Source: CAZJAD01 sp964543855 (GTDB lineage Bacteria > Electryoneota > RPQS01 > DYHQ01). From it: a stretch of 23,677 nucleotides of DNA. This document shows positions 16,501 to 23,405 of this stretch, piece after piece. The notes beneath the pieces are model-generated. The model was not told the DNA's origin. It saw only the letters and a list, made by a program, of their open reading frames with translations, and did not search any database. A program made the translations under genes and the position numbers. The stretch is taken from NCBI GenBank assembly GCA_964543855.1, contig CAZJAD010000028.1, positions 1-23,677 on the forward strand, read 5' to 3'. Position 1 is the stretch's first letter. Each line of letters begins with the position of its first letter.

Positions 16501-17683
16501 ACGCGCCGAAGCAACCGGTGCAGTCGGCATGCAGCCGCTTCCTCCGACGGGTGTGGAAGCGTGGCCTCTGGGTCCGAACGAGGTCTCGATCGCGTGGCGT
16601 TCTGTCGAGGGTGCGGAATTCTATCGAGTCTGGCAGGGAGAGACGAGCAACGAACTCGATGTTTTTCTCCAGACAACCGATACAAGCGCTCTCATTTCGA
16701 ATCTGCCGGAAGATGTTGAGTATGTTTATGCGGTGACGACAATCGATAGCGCCTTCTCGCAACGAGAGAGCGCCTTCTCTTCGTTCGTGACGGCGATTGC
16801 CAATTGCGCCCCGACTGTGGAGCATGAAGCCAGCTATGTGGCGCCGCATTTCGTCCGCGTGCGATTTTCCGAAGCGATGGGGCCATCGATCAGGGAACAG
16901 CGTTCCTACCATCTCGATGACGGACGCATGCCACGCACGATTACGACTGCCGAAGGCGAGCGCGTCGCCTTTGTGGAATTCGAGGGCGGTTTCGAGTCGC
17001 GGCGGTATCATCTGGAGCTTCGCGGACTGCGCGATGCGCAGCGGTCGGCACTTCCACCAGACAGCGGCTGGGTGGAGTTCACGGTTTCGGACGAGCCGCC
17101 TCCGGGTCCTTATGTGACAACCGTGGAGGTTTTAGGTCCGAGTCTGCTTGAGTTTGGCTATTCGGAGCCAATGGATGCCTCGGTTCTCGACACCGCCCAT
17201 TACCGTATGACACCGATGGGCAAGGTGATTTCGATTGAGTCGCTGAACATTGAGAGGACCGCGCTACGCCTGGTTTTGGATGAGCGGTGGCCAGTTGGAG
17301 CGGTCGGGCGCAGCGTGGTTTTGCATGTGTTCGGTGTTTACAGCGCTGAAGGTGTGGCTCTGGATTCCGCCAATGGAATGGTGTTGATCGAAGCAGTCGC
17401 TCCGACGCTCGACGATGTCTATGTCTATCCGAATCCTTACAAGGGTGTCGGGGCCAATGGGACTAATTGTGTGATGTTTGCACGATTGACACGCGATGCA
17501 AAGGTCTACATCTTCACGCTCCAGGGTCGCTGGCTCAGAACCCTCGAAGGAGTCAATTCCGCCGGCGGCCTGCAGTGGTGCCTCGACAATGACGCCGGCG
17601 ATCTGGTAGCCTCGGGTGTCTATCTTTATACCGTGACCGACGGTTCGCAAACGAAGCGTGGCAAACTCGCGGTTCTGCGTTGA
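13514..17683 (+). CDS. Giant secreted subtilisin-like (S8) serine protease with FG-GAP/VCBS, Fn3, Ig-like and C-terminal sorting-like modules
   Basis: An exported protease of 1389 residues. The order is: signal peptide (1-20, MKWRCLTVVILLVALASG); propeptide-like region (about 24-115); catalytic S8 domain (about 125-440) with D154 (IIDTGID), H221 (GHGT), oxyanion N313 and S379 (NGTSYAAP); a Ca-binding-like insert NGIDDDDNGFVDD; beta-rich linkers; FG-GAP/VCBS-like repeats (about 650-990) with repeated D-x-D-x-D-G; an Fn3 domain (about 1010-1095); two Ig/Big_5-like domains (about 1096-1292); and a C-terminal module (about 1300-1389) with VYPNPYKG and GVYLYTV, like the FlgD/Por-type sorting domain of FCB bacteria. 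I start at a TTG giving MKWRC, 11 bases after AGGAG. A GTG at 13502 overlaps that ribosome site and is unlikely. It follows comF by 78 bases with no terminator, and its stop overlaps coaE. Confidence 0.92.
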   Translation: MKWRCLTVVILLVALASGSLGESVPRELIVKMKLPPRQIALDEVSAAGVARIDSLLDAGAATASLPFSAFRQRIAGMDRFVLLRFSEDIEFATEIERLESDPAVEWASPNHRFQTDFIPNDSGFASQWQLTRIQATGAWDISHGNSSIIIGIIDTGIDYTHPDLTGNVWLNAGEIPNNGIDDDDNGFVDDAIGWDFVDAPSFPAGGDDLVRDNDPMDEMGHGTFVAGVACASTNNEIGIASVGFHCRLMCLRAGNRRGWLEEDDVAAALLYAMDNGAHVVNMSFGDVAASPLLSETVRLVHDAGVVLVASAGNSGSSTIHYPSGYSEVISAGASTENDIRASFSNYGPWVDVFAPGTNILSTELGGTVGTWGGLNNGTSYAAPFVSGLVGLVLDVNPQISPEQVLNLLRQTADDLYPAGWDSLTTHGRINARLALENAAFNSGVIARILSPETDAGFHSSFEVIGTAAGPAMDSWELLWGIGENPQDWVPISQGTERVVDAILGEVAVPAEDTVIVVRLAVEATDGTMSVDHVHLFVDHTAPSILDMSVQRMLDADHFGELIRVKTDDITSATLLLTNATGDSVRQDFGYVSNSHTAFLSNLDYPGTWNYRVRCLNRAGLSVESDDRIFQVNDAPFATNYWLSEATDLPAGYLLAKWADFDRDGRPDILMNQFEEGAFGDLRIFEWTGNGFTDVGNSYGLMIPRDICDYNRDGLLEFLGNAYGITYLFEQQAPGHFPDTLIWRDTTGFYACGVFDLDPQDDRTELLASRSFDGKERYGLYRMDPGPNPVLLDTLPNPTDGYNYLGPPYVLVGDFDADGATDFIYGDYDGDIIFCELAPEWQVTAPWHFRLPNEDATTWLAAGDADGDGLVEFIAGCRFSGEGATESQARARHWAYLIFHFAQNDSFAPVDTIMVLGAEDPSDHDAAVAAGDIDGDGRAEFLVSAFPDLYVIDYDLQTGRYGPAAYFAPCEGNAILISDWNGNGLSEFFYGDGQGWRRAEATGAVGMQPLPPTGVEAWPLGPNEVSIAWRSVEGAEFYRVWQGETSNELDVFLQTTDTSALISNLPEDVEYVYAVTTIDSAFSQRESAFSSFVTAIANCAPTVEHEASYVAPHFVRVRFSEAMGPSIREQRSYHLDDGRMPRTITTAEGERVAFVEFEGGFESRRYHLELRGLRDAQRSALPPDSGWVEFTVSDEPPPGPYVTTVEVLGPSLLEFGYSEPMDASVLDTAHYRMTPMGKVISIESLNIERTALRLVLDERWPVGAVGRSVVLHVFGVYSAEGVALDSANGMVLIEAVAPTLDDVYVYPNPYKGVGANGTNCVMFARLTRDAKVYIFTLQGRWLRTLEGVNSAGGLQWCLDNDAGDLVASGVYLYTVTDGSQTKRGKLAVLR

Positions 17684-18312
17684 AAACGACCAATCCCCTG
17701 CTCATCGGTTTAACCGGCGCCCCGGGCACTGGCAAATCAACGGTCGCCGAAATGCTTGCACGCAAGGGCGCCGCCGTCATCGTTGGCGACGAACTTGGCC
17801 GCCGCGTGCTGCGCCGCTTCCCGGAACTCAAAGAGAAGCTCCGGCGGCGATACGGCGACGCGATCTTCACTTCGCGCGGCTCGCTGAAACGCAGAGCACT
17901 GGGCCGAATTGTCTTCACGCGAAGGGGGGAAGCAGCCTGGCTCAATCGCCTCATGTTTCCGAAGATCTACGAGCTTCTCCAGCGGGATATCAAACGCTTG
18001 AGAAAGACGCACCGCGTGATTGTCGTTGACGCGGCGATGATTTACGAATGGGCGATTGAAAAGGATTTTGATCTGATATGGGTGGTCACGGCGCCTTTGG
18101 AGATGGCGGAAGCGCGCATGGCTCTGGGCGGCCGCCTCTCAGCTGATGAAATTCGCATGCGCCTTGCGGCACAGGTTTCGCCCAAGGAGAAAGCCCGGCG
18201 CGCTCACCGTGTCATCGCCAACAATGGAACCAAGAGACAGTTGCGGGAGGCGGTCCATCGAGCCTGGAAAAGCCAAGTGCAGCCTCGACTTTTGGAGCAG
18301 ACGGGAGGTTAG
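17680..18312 (+). CDS. coaE: Dephospho-CoA kinase
   Basis: Cytosolic enzyme of the last step of coenzyme A synthesis, phosphorylating the 3'-hydroxyl of dephospho-CoA with ATP. The 210-residue protein has an N-terminal P-loop G13-A-P-G-T-G-K19-S20, a GDELGRRVL segment in the place of the usual D-A-D-x-L-x-R, and the RRALGRIVF and VVVDAAMIYEW-type segments of the family. The start is TTG, overlapping the protease stop (TTGA); there is no ATG before the P-loop and no strong ribosome site, so it is probably translated by coupling. Its position between two secreted peptidases seems incidental. Confidence 0.9.
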   Translation: MKTTNPLLIGLTGAPGTGKSTVAEMLARKGAAVIVGDELGRRVLRRFPELKEKLRRRYGDAIFTSRGSLKRRALGRIVFTRRGEAAWLNRLMFPKIYELLQRDIKRLRKTHRVIVVDAAMIYEWAIEKDFDLIWVVTAPLEMAEARMALGGRLSADEIRMRLAAQVSPKEKARRAHRVIANNGTKRQLREAVHRAWKSQVQPRLLEQTGG

Positions 18313-18319
18313 TATCCTT

Positions 18320-20191
18320 ATGATTCGCTGCAGTCGTTTGATTGCGTTGATTATCTTGTTGGGTTTGCCGACTCTGTTGGCAGTCGCAGGAAGTGCGGAA
18401 CCTGCTCCAGTACGGCAGTACTTCAGTATCGGATGGGCTCGGTCGCTTGGTTTCTCGCCGCGCAGCATTGAGGTTCTGTTCACGGCGAACATCACCGGCG
18501 TCCCGCAAATCTGGAGCGTGCATGTGACCGGAGGCTGGCCTCATCAGGTGACCTTCGATCCAAACGGGGTCTCCTTTGCCGCGTGGTCGCCGATCGATAA
18601 TGACCAGTTGCTCGTCGCGGCGGACCGGGACGGCAACAAGCGGGACGAGCTTTATCTTATGGATCTAAGGGGAGGTCCTTGGGAGAGGCTGACAAAGAAT
18701 AACAACGCCATCTATCGCTATGGTGGTTGGACGCGAGACGGACGGAAGATTGCCTACGCGTCGAACGAGCGAGACCCGTCGGCCTTTGACATCCATGTTC
18801 TCGACATGGTGACAAGAGAAGCCGAGATCATCTTCAAGGGCGGTGGGCGCTGGGAAGCCGCCGATTGGTCTCCCGACGGTCGCTACCTGGCTCTGCTCAA
18901 GTACAATTCAAATGCCGACAACGATCTCTATCTCTATGACACACTGACGACCGAATTGACACACATGACAGCGCACGAGGGAAACGCGATGTCATCGGCT
19001 CCCGAGTGGCTCCCCGACAACAGGACCTTCTACTTCACTTCGAACCTGGGCCGTGAATTCGCTGGGTTGGCCAGAATGAATGTGGATTCCGGAAAGCTGG
19101 AATGGGTCGAGACTCCCGAATGGGATGTCGAGCAGGCCATCGTATCGCGAAACGGACGGTATGTCGCATGGGCAGTCAATGTCGACGGGTATTCGGAATT
19201 CAATCTCCTGGATATGGTGTCTGGTGATGTGGTGCGCCACTACCGGCTTCCCAGGGGTGTCGTGAGTGCACTCAGGTTTTCGCCGGATTCACAATGGCTT
19301 CTGATTACCCATGGTTCTGCAACCGATCTGTGGGATATTTACGCCTATCTCATGGAGCGCGACAAGCTGATGCCCATTACACACAGCGGAACCGGCGGGA
19401 TTTCGCCCGAGACTTTTGTTGAGCCTGAGGTCATCCGTTATCCCTCGTTCGACGGACGCCAGATTCCCGCCTTGTTCTATAAGCCGGCTGTTTCCCAGAA
19501 GAAGATGCCCGTGATTGTGTATGTGCACGGAGGACCAGCCACGCAGGCTCGCCCGGATTTCTCGCCGGTTATTCAGTATCTTCTCAGTCGCGGTTATGCG
19601 GTCTTTGTGCCGAATGTGCGCGGTTCGAGCGGCTACGGGAAGACTTATGCGGCATTGGATGATGCTCGCAAGCATATGGACGCCGTCGCTGATGTGGAGT
19701 ACGGAGCGCGCTGGCTTGCCTCGCGTCGTGATGTTGATTCGGACAAGCTCATCGTCGTCGGCCACAGCTACGGGGGCTTCATGGCGCTGTCCTGTTTAGC
19801 CATGTATCCCAAGCGGTGGGCGGCGGGCGTGGATATGGCGGGGTTCCCGAATCTTGTCTCATTCATCGAAAACAGCCCGCCGTGGCGCCGAGCGTGTCGC
19901 GAAGCGGAATACGGGAGCCTGGAGAGCGACCGTGAATTCTTGCAGGAGATCTCGCCGATGTCCCATGTTGACAAGATCCGAGCGCCGCTACTTGTCGTTC
20001 ATGGAGCCAATGACCCGGTCGTGCCGAAATCCGAATCGGACCACCTTTACGAAGCCGTCAAAGCCCGCGGAATCCCTGTGGAGTATATCGTTTTTGAAGA
20101 CGAAGGGCACAGCGTCGACAGACTCCCCAACCGCGTATCAGCGTACGCGCGGATCGTCGAGTTTCTCGATACACATGTCAAAAAGAGGTAG
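18320..20191 (+). CDS. Exported S9-family (prolyl oligopeptidase-type) serine peptidase
   Basis: A 623-residue exported peptidase that likely trims peptides in the periplasm. It has a signal peptide (1-24, ending AVAGSA), a PD40/TolB-like beta-propeller (about 40-370), and a C-terminal alpha/beta-hydrolase domain with nucleophile S483 (GHSYGGF), D565 (HGANDPVVP) and H597 (EGHS). All three triad residues and the oxyanion-type YVHGGP loop are present. The frame is open into coaE, but the ATG giving MIRCSRLIAL is the only start with a signal peptide directly after it; GGGAGG lies 11 bases upstream. It begins seven bases after coaE stops and ends the plus-strand run, followed by a strong terminator. 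Confidence 0.94.
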   Translation: MIRCSRLIALIILLGLPTLLAVAGSAEPAPVRQYFSIGWARSLGFSPRSIEVLFTANITGVPQIWSVHVTGGWPHQVTFDPNGVSFAAWSPIDNDQLLVAADRDGNKRDELYLMDLRGGPWERLTKNNNAIYRYGGWTRDGRKIAYASNERDPSAFDIHVLDMVTREAEIIFKGGGRWEAADWSPDGRYLALLKYNSNADNDLYLYDTLTTELTHMTAHEGNAMSSAPEWLPDNRTFYFTSNLGREFAGLARMNVDSGKLEWVETPEWDVEQAIVSRNGRYVAWAVNVDGYSEFNLLDMVSGDVVRHYRLPRGVVSALRFSPDSQWLLITHGSATDLWDIYAYLMERDKLMPITHSGTGGISPETFVEPEVIRYPSFDGRQIPALFYKPAVSQKKMPVIVYVHGGPATQARPDFSPVIQYLLSRGYAVFVPNVRGSSGYGKTYAALDDARKHMDAVADVEYGARWLASRRDVDSDKLIVVGHSYGGFMALSCLAMYPKRWAAGVDMAGFPNLVSFIENSPPWRRACREAEYGSLESDREFLQEISPMSHVDKIRAPLLVVHGANDPVVPKSESDHLYEAVKARGIPVEYIVFEDEGHSVDRLPNRVSAYARIVEFLDTHVKKR

Positions 20192-20216
20192 CGGGACGAC
20201 TTTGTCTGTGAGCAAC

Positions 20217-20254
20217 AAGGCCTCGATGGATTTACCATCGAGGCCTTTCTTTTT
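20217..20254 (+). terminator. Rho-independent terminator after the S9 peptidase gene
   Basis: A perfect 13-bp stem (AAGGCCTCGATGG at 20217-20229 with its complement at 20235-20247), a five-base loop, and a T-rich tail ending TCTTTTT. It sits between convergent genes. On the minus strand the stem is followed only by GTTGCTC, so it probably works mainly on the plus strand. A second, shorter hairpin (GAGGG / CCCTC with a bulge, 20279-20299) abuts the rocA stop and could serve that gene. Confidence 0.92.
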
Positions 20255-20299
20255 GACGGTGAGCGTCTGGAGAGGGGGAGAGGGTCCGTGCGCGGCCCT

Positions 20300-21847
20300 C
20301 TAAAATTTTTCAGCGACGGATTTGGCCTGCGTGAACAGGAGCAGGTAATCGCGCCCGCCGGCTTTTGAATCCGTGCCACTCATGTTGAAGCCACCAAACG
20401 GGTGCACGCCGACCAGTGCTCCGGTGCACTTGCGGTTGAAATAGAGATTGCCGACATGAAAGTCACGGCGGGCAATTTCAAGGTGCTGCCGGTTGTTGGA
20501 GTAGAGCGCGCCGGTCAGCCCATACTCCGTCTTGTTGGCGTACTCGAGGCTTTGTTCAAAATCTCGCGCCTTCGTGCACGATAACACCGGTCCGAAGATT
20601 TCTTCCTGGAAGACACGCGCATCGGGCCCGACATCTCCAAAAATCGTCGGCCTGATGAACCAGCCGCCTGCCGGTCCTTTCTCACCTCCGATGAGCAGCT
20701 TGCCCTCTTTTTTTCCGATGTCGATGTAACCCAGAATCTTGTTGAATGCGGGTTCATCGACGACAGGGCCCAGGTAGTTGCCGTAGTCCTTCGTGGGGCC
20801 GATGGTCATTTTCTTGGCCTTCTCAACGACCCGATCCACGACTTCATCATAGAGCTTCTGATGAATGATCGCGCGGGAGCATGCCGAGCATTTCTGCCCT
20901 TGGAACCCGAACGCCGAAACATAGATGCCTTGCGCGGCTTCCTCGGGATCCGCGGATTCGTCCACGACGATGCAGTCTTTGCCACCCATCTCGAGAATCG
21001 TGCGTTTGATCCAGATCTGTCCCTCGGCCATTTCGGCTGCCAACCGGTGGATGTGCAGGCCGACTTCCTTCGAGCCGGTGAAAGCGATGAAGCGCGTTCG
21101 CGGGTGGCCGACAATCGTATCTCCGATCGCTCCACCCGGACCGGGCAGGAAATTCAGAACGCCCGGCGGCAATCCGGCCTCCTGCATCAGGCTGTAGAAT
21201 CTGTAGGCCACAAAAGGCGAGGCCGAGGCGGGCTTCAAAACGACTGTGTTTCCAGCGACCAGTGAGGCCGTTGTCATCCCGACCAGAATAGCGAGCGGGA
21301 AGTTCCATGGCGGAATTACAGCGCCGATGCCCAGCGGAATGTAGTAGAGAGTCTGCTCCTCGCCGGGGAAACTTGTTAGCGGCTGTGGCTCGGAGAGCCT
21401 TATCATTTCCCGAGCGTAGAACTCCATGAAATCGATGGCTTCGGCGGTATCCGCATCAGCCTCCACCCAGTTCTTGCCCACCTCGAGGACCATCGTCGCC
21501 GAGAACTCGTGTTTGCGACGGCGCATCAGCGCAGCGGCTCTCAAGAGAATGCGGGCACGCGCTTCAGGCTGCCAGTGACTCCATTCGGGGAAATGCTTAT
21601 CGGCGGCCTGAACGGCCTCGAGTGCCGATTCTTTGGTTCCCTTGGCGAATTCGGCGATTATTTCGCCGGTCTGCGCAGGATTCGGGCGGGAAAAGGTGTG
21701 ACCAGTCGACTTGGGCTGTCCGTCAATGAAGATGGGCCATTTCCGACCCAGCTCCGACTGGACTTCTTTCAAGGCCTCCTGAAACGCCCTTCGGTTAGCC
21801 TCGTTCGAGAAGTCGGTCAAAGATTCGTTGCGAAATTCAGGTAACAT
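20300..21847 (-). CDS. rocA: 1-pyrroline-5-carboxylate (L-glutamate gamma-semialdehyde) dehydrogenase
   Basis: Cytosolic NAD-dependent aldehyde dehydrogenase that oxidises glutamate semialdehyde to glutamate, the second step of proline breakdown and part of arginine breakdown. The 515-residue protein is full length, with N182 (PPWNFP), K205 (LKPAS), E286 (LEMGGKD) and catalytic C320 within FQGQKCSACSR, a sequence typical of P5C dehydrogenases. The ATG has GGGATGAG upstream. No proline dehydrogenase gene is in the window, so proline oxidation must be encoded elsewhere. It is transcribed alone, convergent with the S9 peptidase and divergent from the PDZ gene. The symbol could equally be pruA. 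Confidence 0.93.
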   Translation of the reverse strand: MLPEFRNESLTDFSNEANRRAFQEALKEVQSELGRKWPIFIDGQPKSTGHTFSRPNPAQTGEIIAEFAKGTKESALEAVQAADKHFPEWSHWQPEARARILLRAAALMRRRKHEFSATMVLEVGKNWVEADADTAEAIDFMEFYAREMIRLSEPQPLTSFPGEEQTLYYIPLGIGAVIPPWNFPLAILVGMTTASLVAGNTVVLKPASASPFVAYRFYSLMQEAGLPPGVLNFLPGPGGAIGDTIVGHPRTRFIAFTGSKEVGLHIHRLAAEMAEGQIWIKRTILEMGGKDCIVVDESADPEEAAQGIYVSAFGFQGQKCSACSRAIIHQKLYDEVVDRVVEKAKKMTIGPTKDYGNYLGPVVDEPAFNKILGYIDIGKKEGKLLIGGEKGPAGGWFIRPTIFGDVGPDARVFQEEIFGPVLSCTKARDFEQSLEYANKTEYGLTGALYSNNRQHLEIARRDFHVGNLYFNRKCTGALVGVHPFGGFNMSGTDSKAGGRDYLLLFTQAKSVAEKF

Positions 21848-22180
21848 AGCTCATCCCAGAAGTTTCTTGATAAGTTGTGACAGGCTTTTTCACGGCGCTT
21901 CTAAGTTAATAGAAATATCCGTCAATTGCAAGGGAAGAGCCTGGTCCGTCTCGAGCGCAGCGGGACGACCGGCGCTGGGTCGTCGCGGTCTGCGAGGAGC
22001 CCGCAGAAACGACACACCACATCCGGACTTTGCGCAGAACTTCGCCACGTTCCACCAAATCCGTGTTCGGGCGAGGCTTGGATTGGGAACTTTCGCCCGC
22101 AAGTTCTCGTCAAACAGATTGAAATCGTTGGTCCGAGCTGCGGCGTGACCGGAGGTCTCTTCAGCAGCAATGGAGGTATC
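21848..22180. other. 333-base divergent intergenic region between rocA and the PDZ gene
   Basis: The left part (about 21860-21930) is AT-rich and must drive rocA, but I found no promoter with both boxes and good spacing. The right part holds a sigmaE-like element (22086-22114) for the PDZ gene. A 6-bp hairpin (TCTGCG 21989-21994 / CGCAGA 22002-22007) has no evident role. An open frame runs in phase with the PDZ gene from 21926, but it has no protein-like character and precedes the signal peptide, so I read it as untranslated. Confidence 0.6.
22086..22114 (+). promoter_or_regulatory. Candidate ECF/sigmaE-like promoter for the PDZ protein
   Basis: GGAACTT and GTCAAA are separated by 16 bases, close to the E. 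coli sigmaE consensus (GGAACTT, about 16 bases, GTCTAA). The predicted start near 22121 leaves a leader of about 60 bases. A sigmaE-type promoter would fit an exported PDZ protein, but the match is by eye and consensus sequences in this lineage are not known to me. Confidence 0.45.
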
Positions 22181-23245
22181 ATGACTCGAAGGTATCCGGT
22201 TGCCGTCCTGATTGCTCTTGTCTTGGGCATCGGGGCTGTTGTTATTGCAGCGGACATCTCGGAGAAAGATGTCAAGAAAGGCAAGTCCGCGTTCTTGGGC
22301 GTTGTTTTAGATGAGGTTAGCGACAAGGTCGCCGCCGATTACGGGGTCGGAGCGGGAGGAGGCGCCTTGGTGCAAGAGATCTCGAGGCATTCGCCCGCGG
22401 ACGAGGCCGGCCTGCGTGCCAACGACATCATTGTCAAGTTCGGCACGACATCGATTGGCACTCCGGATGACTTGCGCGGAGCGATAGGGGAGAAGAGCCC
22501 CGGAGATATCGTGACCCTCGAGATTGTCCGGGGAGGAAAGCGGCAGTCCGTTGAGGTCACGCTTGGGTCGCAGACGATGCGCGAAATCAGGAAAATCGTC
22601 ATCAAGGACGACGACGATTTCGAGGAGGCATATCCCGGCAAGGCGCACAAGTTCATGGAGCGTTCCAAGCGGGGCTATGCGGGAGTTCACCTGCAGGAAC
22701 TCGGCGAGGGTCTGGCCAAGTATTTCAAGGTTGACAAGGGCGTCTTGATCTCGGATGTGGAGAAGGACAGCCCGGCACAGAAGGCTGGATTGGAGGCCGG
22801 GGACATTATTGTCCGCATCGATGGTGACCCGACAGAGGACGCGGGCGATGTCCGGCGACTGGTCCGCGGCCACGAGCCAGGAGAAACAGCCAAGTTCGAG
22901 ATTGTCCGAAAGGGCAAGACGAAGACCATCGAGGTGAAGCTTGGCGAAAGATCACTGGATTGGCACGGGTTGGGATCCTTGGGACAGGATTTCCGGCACT
23001 GGTTCGGAGGGCCATCTCCCCGGTGCAAGATTCGAGTCGAGGGTGACATCTCTGACGAGGATCTGGAGGAACTTCTGGAGGATGTTGAGGGTATAAAAGT
23101 AGATATAGACGCCGACAAAATCCGGGCAAAGGCATACGAATTGCGCACGGATCTGCAGCCTCAAATCGATGAGCTGAAAGAGCAGCTGCAACGCCTCAGG
23201 GAGGAGCTCGAACGGCTCAGAGAGAGGGTGCAGGAGAAGATGTAG
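22181..23245 (+). CDS. Exported tandem-PDZ protein with C-terminal coiled coil, no protease domain
   Basis: A 354-residue protein with a signal peptide or membrane anchor (1-24, YPVAVLIALVLGIGAVVIAA). Two PDZ domains follow, at about 36-130 (FLGVVLDEV, then SPADEAGLRANDIIVKFG) and about 165-256 (GYAGVHLQEL, then SPAQKAGLEAGDIIVRIDG). An acidic linker (DDDDFEE) lies between them. The rest is an acidic region (about 285-312) and a heptad-like Glu/Leu/Arg coiled coil (about 322-354). It resembles the PDZ half of DegP/DegQ proteases, but no serine protease domain is present, so it likely binds C-termini or scaffolds other envelope proteins. The ATG is preceded by GGAGG at four bases. It is monocistronic, between its own promoter and a strong terminator. 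Confidence 0.9.
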   Translation: MTRRYPVAVLIALVLGIGAVVIAADISEKDVKKGKSAFLGVVLDEVSDKVAADYGVGAGGGALVQEISRHSPADEAGLRANDIIVKFGTTSIGTPDDLRGAIGEKSPGDIVTLEIVRGGKRQSVEVTLGSQTMREIRKIVIKDDDDFEEAYPGKAHKFMERSKRGYAGVHLQELGEGLAKYFKVDKGVLISDVEKDSPAQKAGLEAGDIIVRIDGDPTEDAGDVRRLVRGHEPGETAKFEIVRKGKTKTIEVKLGERSLDWHGLGSLGQDFRHWFGGPSPRCKIRVEGDISDEDLEELLEDVEGIKVDIDADKIRAKAYELRTDLQPQIDELKEQLQRLREELERLRERVQEKM

Positions 23246-23323
23246 TAGATTCGCGCCGCGAGTGGGAATGGTCGAAGGGAGCCTCCCCTGAACCTTCGCG
23301 CCTTCGCGCGGCGCAACTATTTG

Positions 23324-23363
23324 ACCGGCCGCAGCTTGCGAGAGCGCTGCGGCCGGTTTTTTT
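23324..23363 (+). terminator. Rho-independent terminator after the PDZ gene
   Basis: A perfect 12-bp GC-rich stem (ACCGGCCGCAGC at 23324-23335, complement at 23346-23357), a ten-base loop, then seven Ts. It isolates the PDZ transcript from the NUDIX gene. The bases between the PDZ stop and the stem also hold a separated inverted pair, GCGCCGCG near 23252 and CGCGGCGC near 23308. Confidence 0.95.
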
Positions 23364-23405
23364 CCTCCCCACAGTCTTCCTCGGCAACTCTTGGCGAGAG
23401 GTGCG

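Noticed and set aside
16148..17011. 287-codon open frame antisense to the subtilisin gene
   Set aside because: Opposite strand of a conserved multidomain protein in a GC-rich genome where long antisense frames are expected.
18146..18319. Upstream in-frame extension of the S9 peptidase gene
   Set aside because: It lies inside coaE in another frame and would bury the signal peptide; the ATG at 18320 has a ribosome site and puts the signal peptide first.
21860..21935. Possible rocA promoter (TTGACG or TTGCAA with nearby TAACTT/TAGAAG)
   Set aside because: No pair of boxes has both acceptable sequence and 16-18 base spacing.
21926..22180. Upstream in-frame extension of the PDZ gene
   Set aside because: The added residues look random, and a strong GGAGG-ATG directly precedes the signal peptide.
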